Of a stretch of DNA of 5,550 nt, positions 5,529-5,550 are shown in pieces. The notes under the pieces were generated by a model. The model searched no databases. It was not told the DNA's origin and worked only from the letters and a program-made list of their open reading frames with translations. Location of the stretch: positions 1-5,550 of the forward strand of contig DRLF01000091.1 of assembly GCA_011051425.1 (NCBI GenBank). The letters run 5' to 3'. Each line of letters starts with the position of its first letter. Position 1 is the first letter of the stretch. The stretch comes from Thiolapillus brandeum (GTDB taxonomy: Bacteria > Pseudomonadota > Gammaproteobacteria > Chromatiales > Chromatiaceae). Made by a program: the position numbers and the translations under genes.

Positions 5529-5550
5529 ATGAATGTGATTTCACTGTTGA
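5529..5550 (+). CDS. Start of a further gene of the operon (cut by window edge)
   Basis: Seven codons are visible, reading MNVISLL, and the frame is open to the window end. An ATG three bases earlier (5526) would add one methionine. The ribosome site GAGG at 5518-5521 and the 9-base gap after the previous stop make this the next cistron. The hydrophobic beginning fits another membrane protein, for example a third antiporter-like subunit or a NuoH/MbhM-like subunit, but seven residues cannot identify it. Confidence 0.55.

Overview
The window is one tightly packed, plus-strand block of genes for a multisubunit cation/proton antiporter of the Mrp (Mnh/Pha) family, or for a complex built on the same membrane module such as the archaeal Mbh/Mbx (Mbs) complexes. 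Every predicted product is an integral membrane protein made largely of leucine-rich helices. The DNA is G+C-rich (roughly 60% by eye), leucine is mostly encoded by CTG, and each gene has a strong Shine-Dalgarno site. This fits a proteobacterium, most likely a gammaproteobacterium. That placement is inference from composition and protein style, since the window carries no taxonomic marker gene.

Layout, left to right: the 3' end of mnhE (2-229); mnhF (226-492, TTG start); mnhG (489-803, GTG start); a small DUF4040/MbhD-type gene (800-1066); a fused MbhE + MnhB gene (1059-1745); mnhC, NuoK-like (1742-2206, TTG start); an MrpD-type antiporter subunit of 482 aa (2203-3651); a second, divergent antiporter-like subunit of 623 aa with a C-terminal extension (3648-5519); and the first few codons of another gene (from 5529 or 5526). 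All seven junctions between the first eight genes overlap by 4 or 8 bases. There is no intergenic space for an internal promoter or terminator, so the promoter lies upstream of the window and the operon runs on downstream.

How the genes fit together: in classical Mrp operons the order is A-B-C-D-E-F-G, and MrpA is one large protein carrying a NuoL-like antiporter domain followed by DUF4040 and MbhE-like domains. Here the order is permuted to E-F-G-(DUF4040)-(MbhE/B)-C-D-D', and no full-length MrpA is seen. Its C-terminal parts exist as a free small protein and as an N-terminal fusion to MnhB. This is the Mbh/Mbx type of layout, with two tandem antiporter modules. The first antiporter subunit keeps most of the charged residues of the proton path. 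The second keeps the TM5 glutamate and the TM7 and TM12 lysines but departs from consensus at TM8 and in the central helix.

Whether the whole is a Na+/H+ antiporter, a bicarbonate/CO2-linked system or a redox-driven pump depends on genes beyond the right edge. I see no RNA genes, mobile elements or CRISPR arrays.
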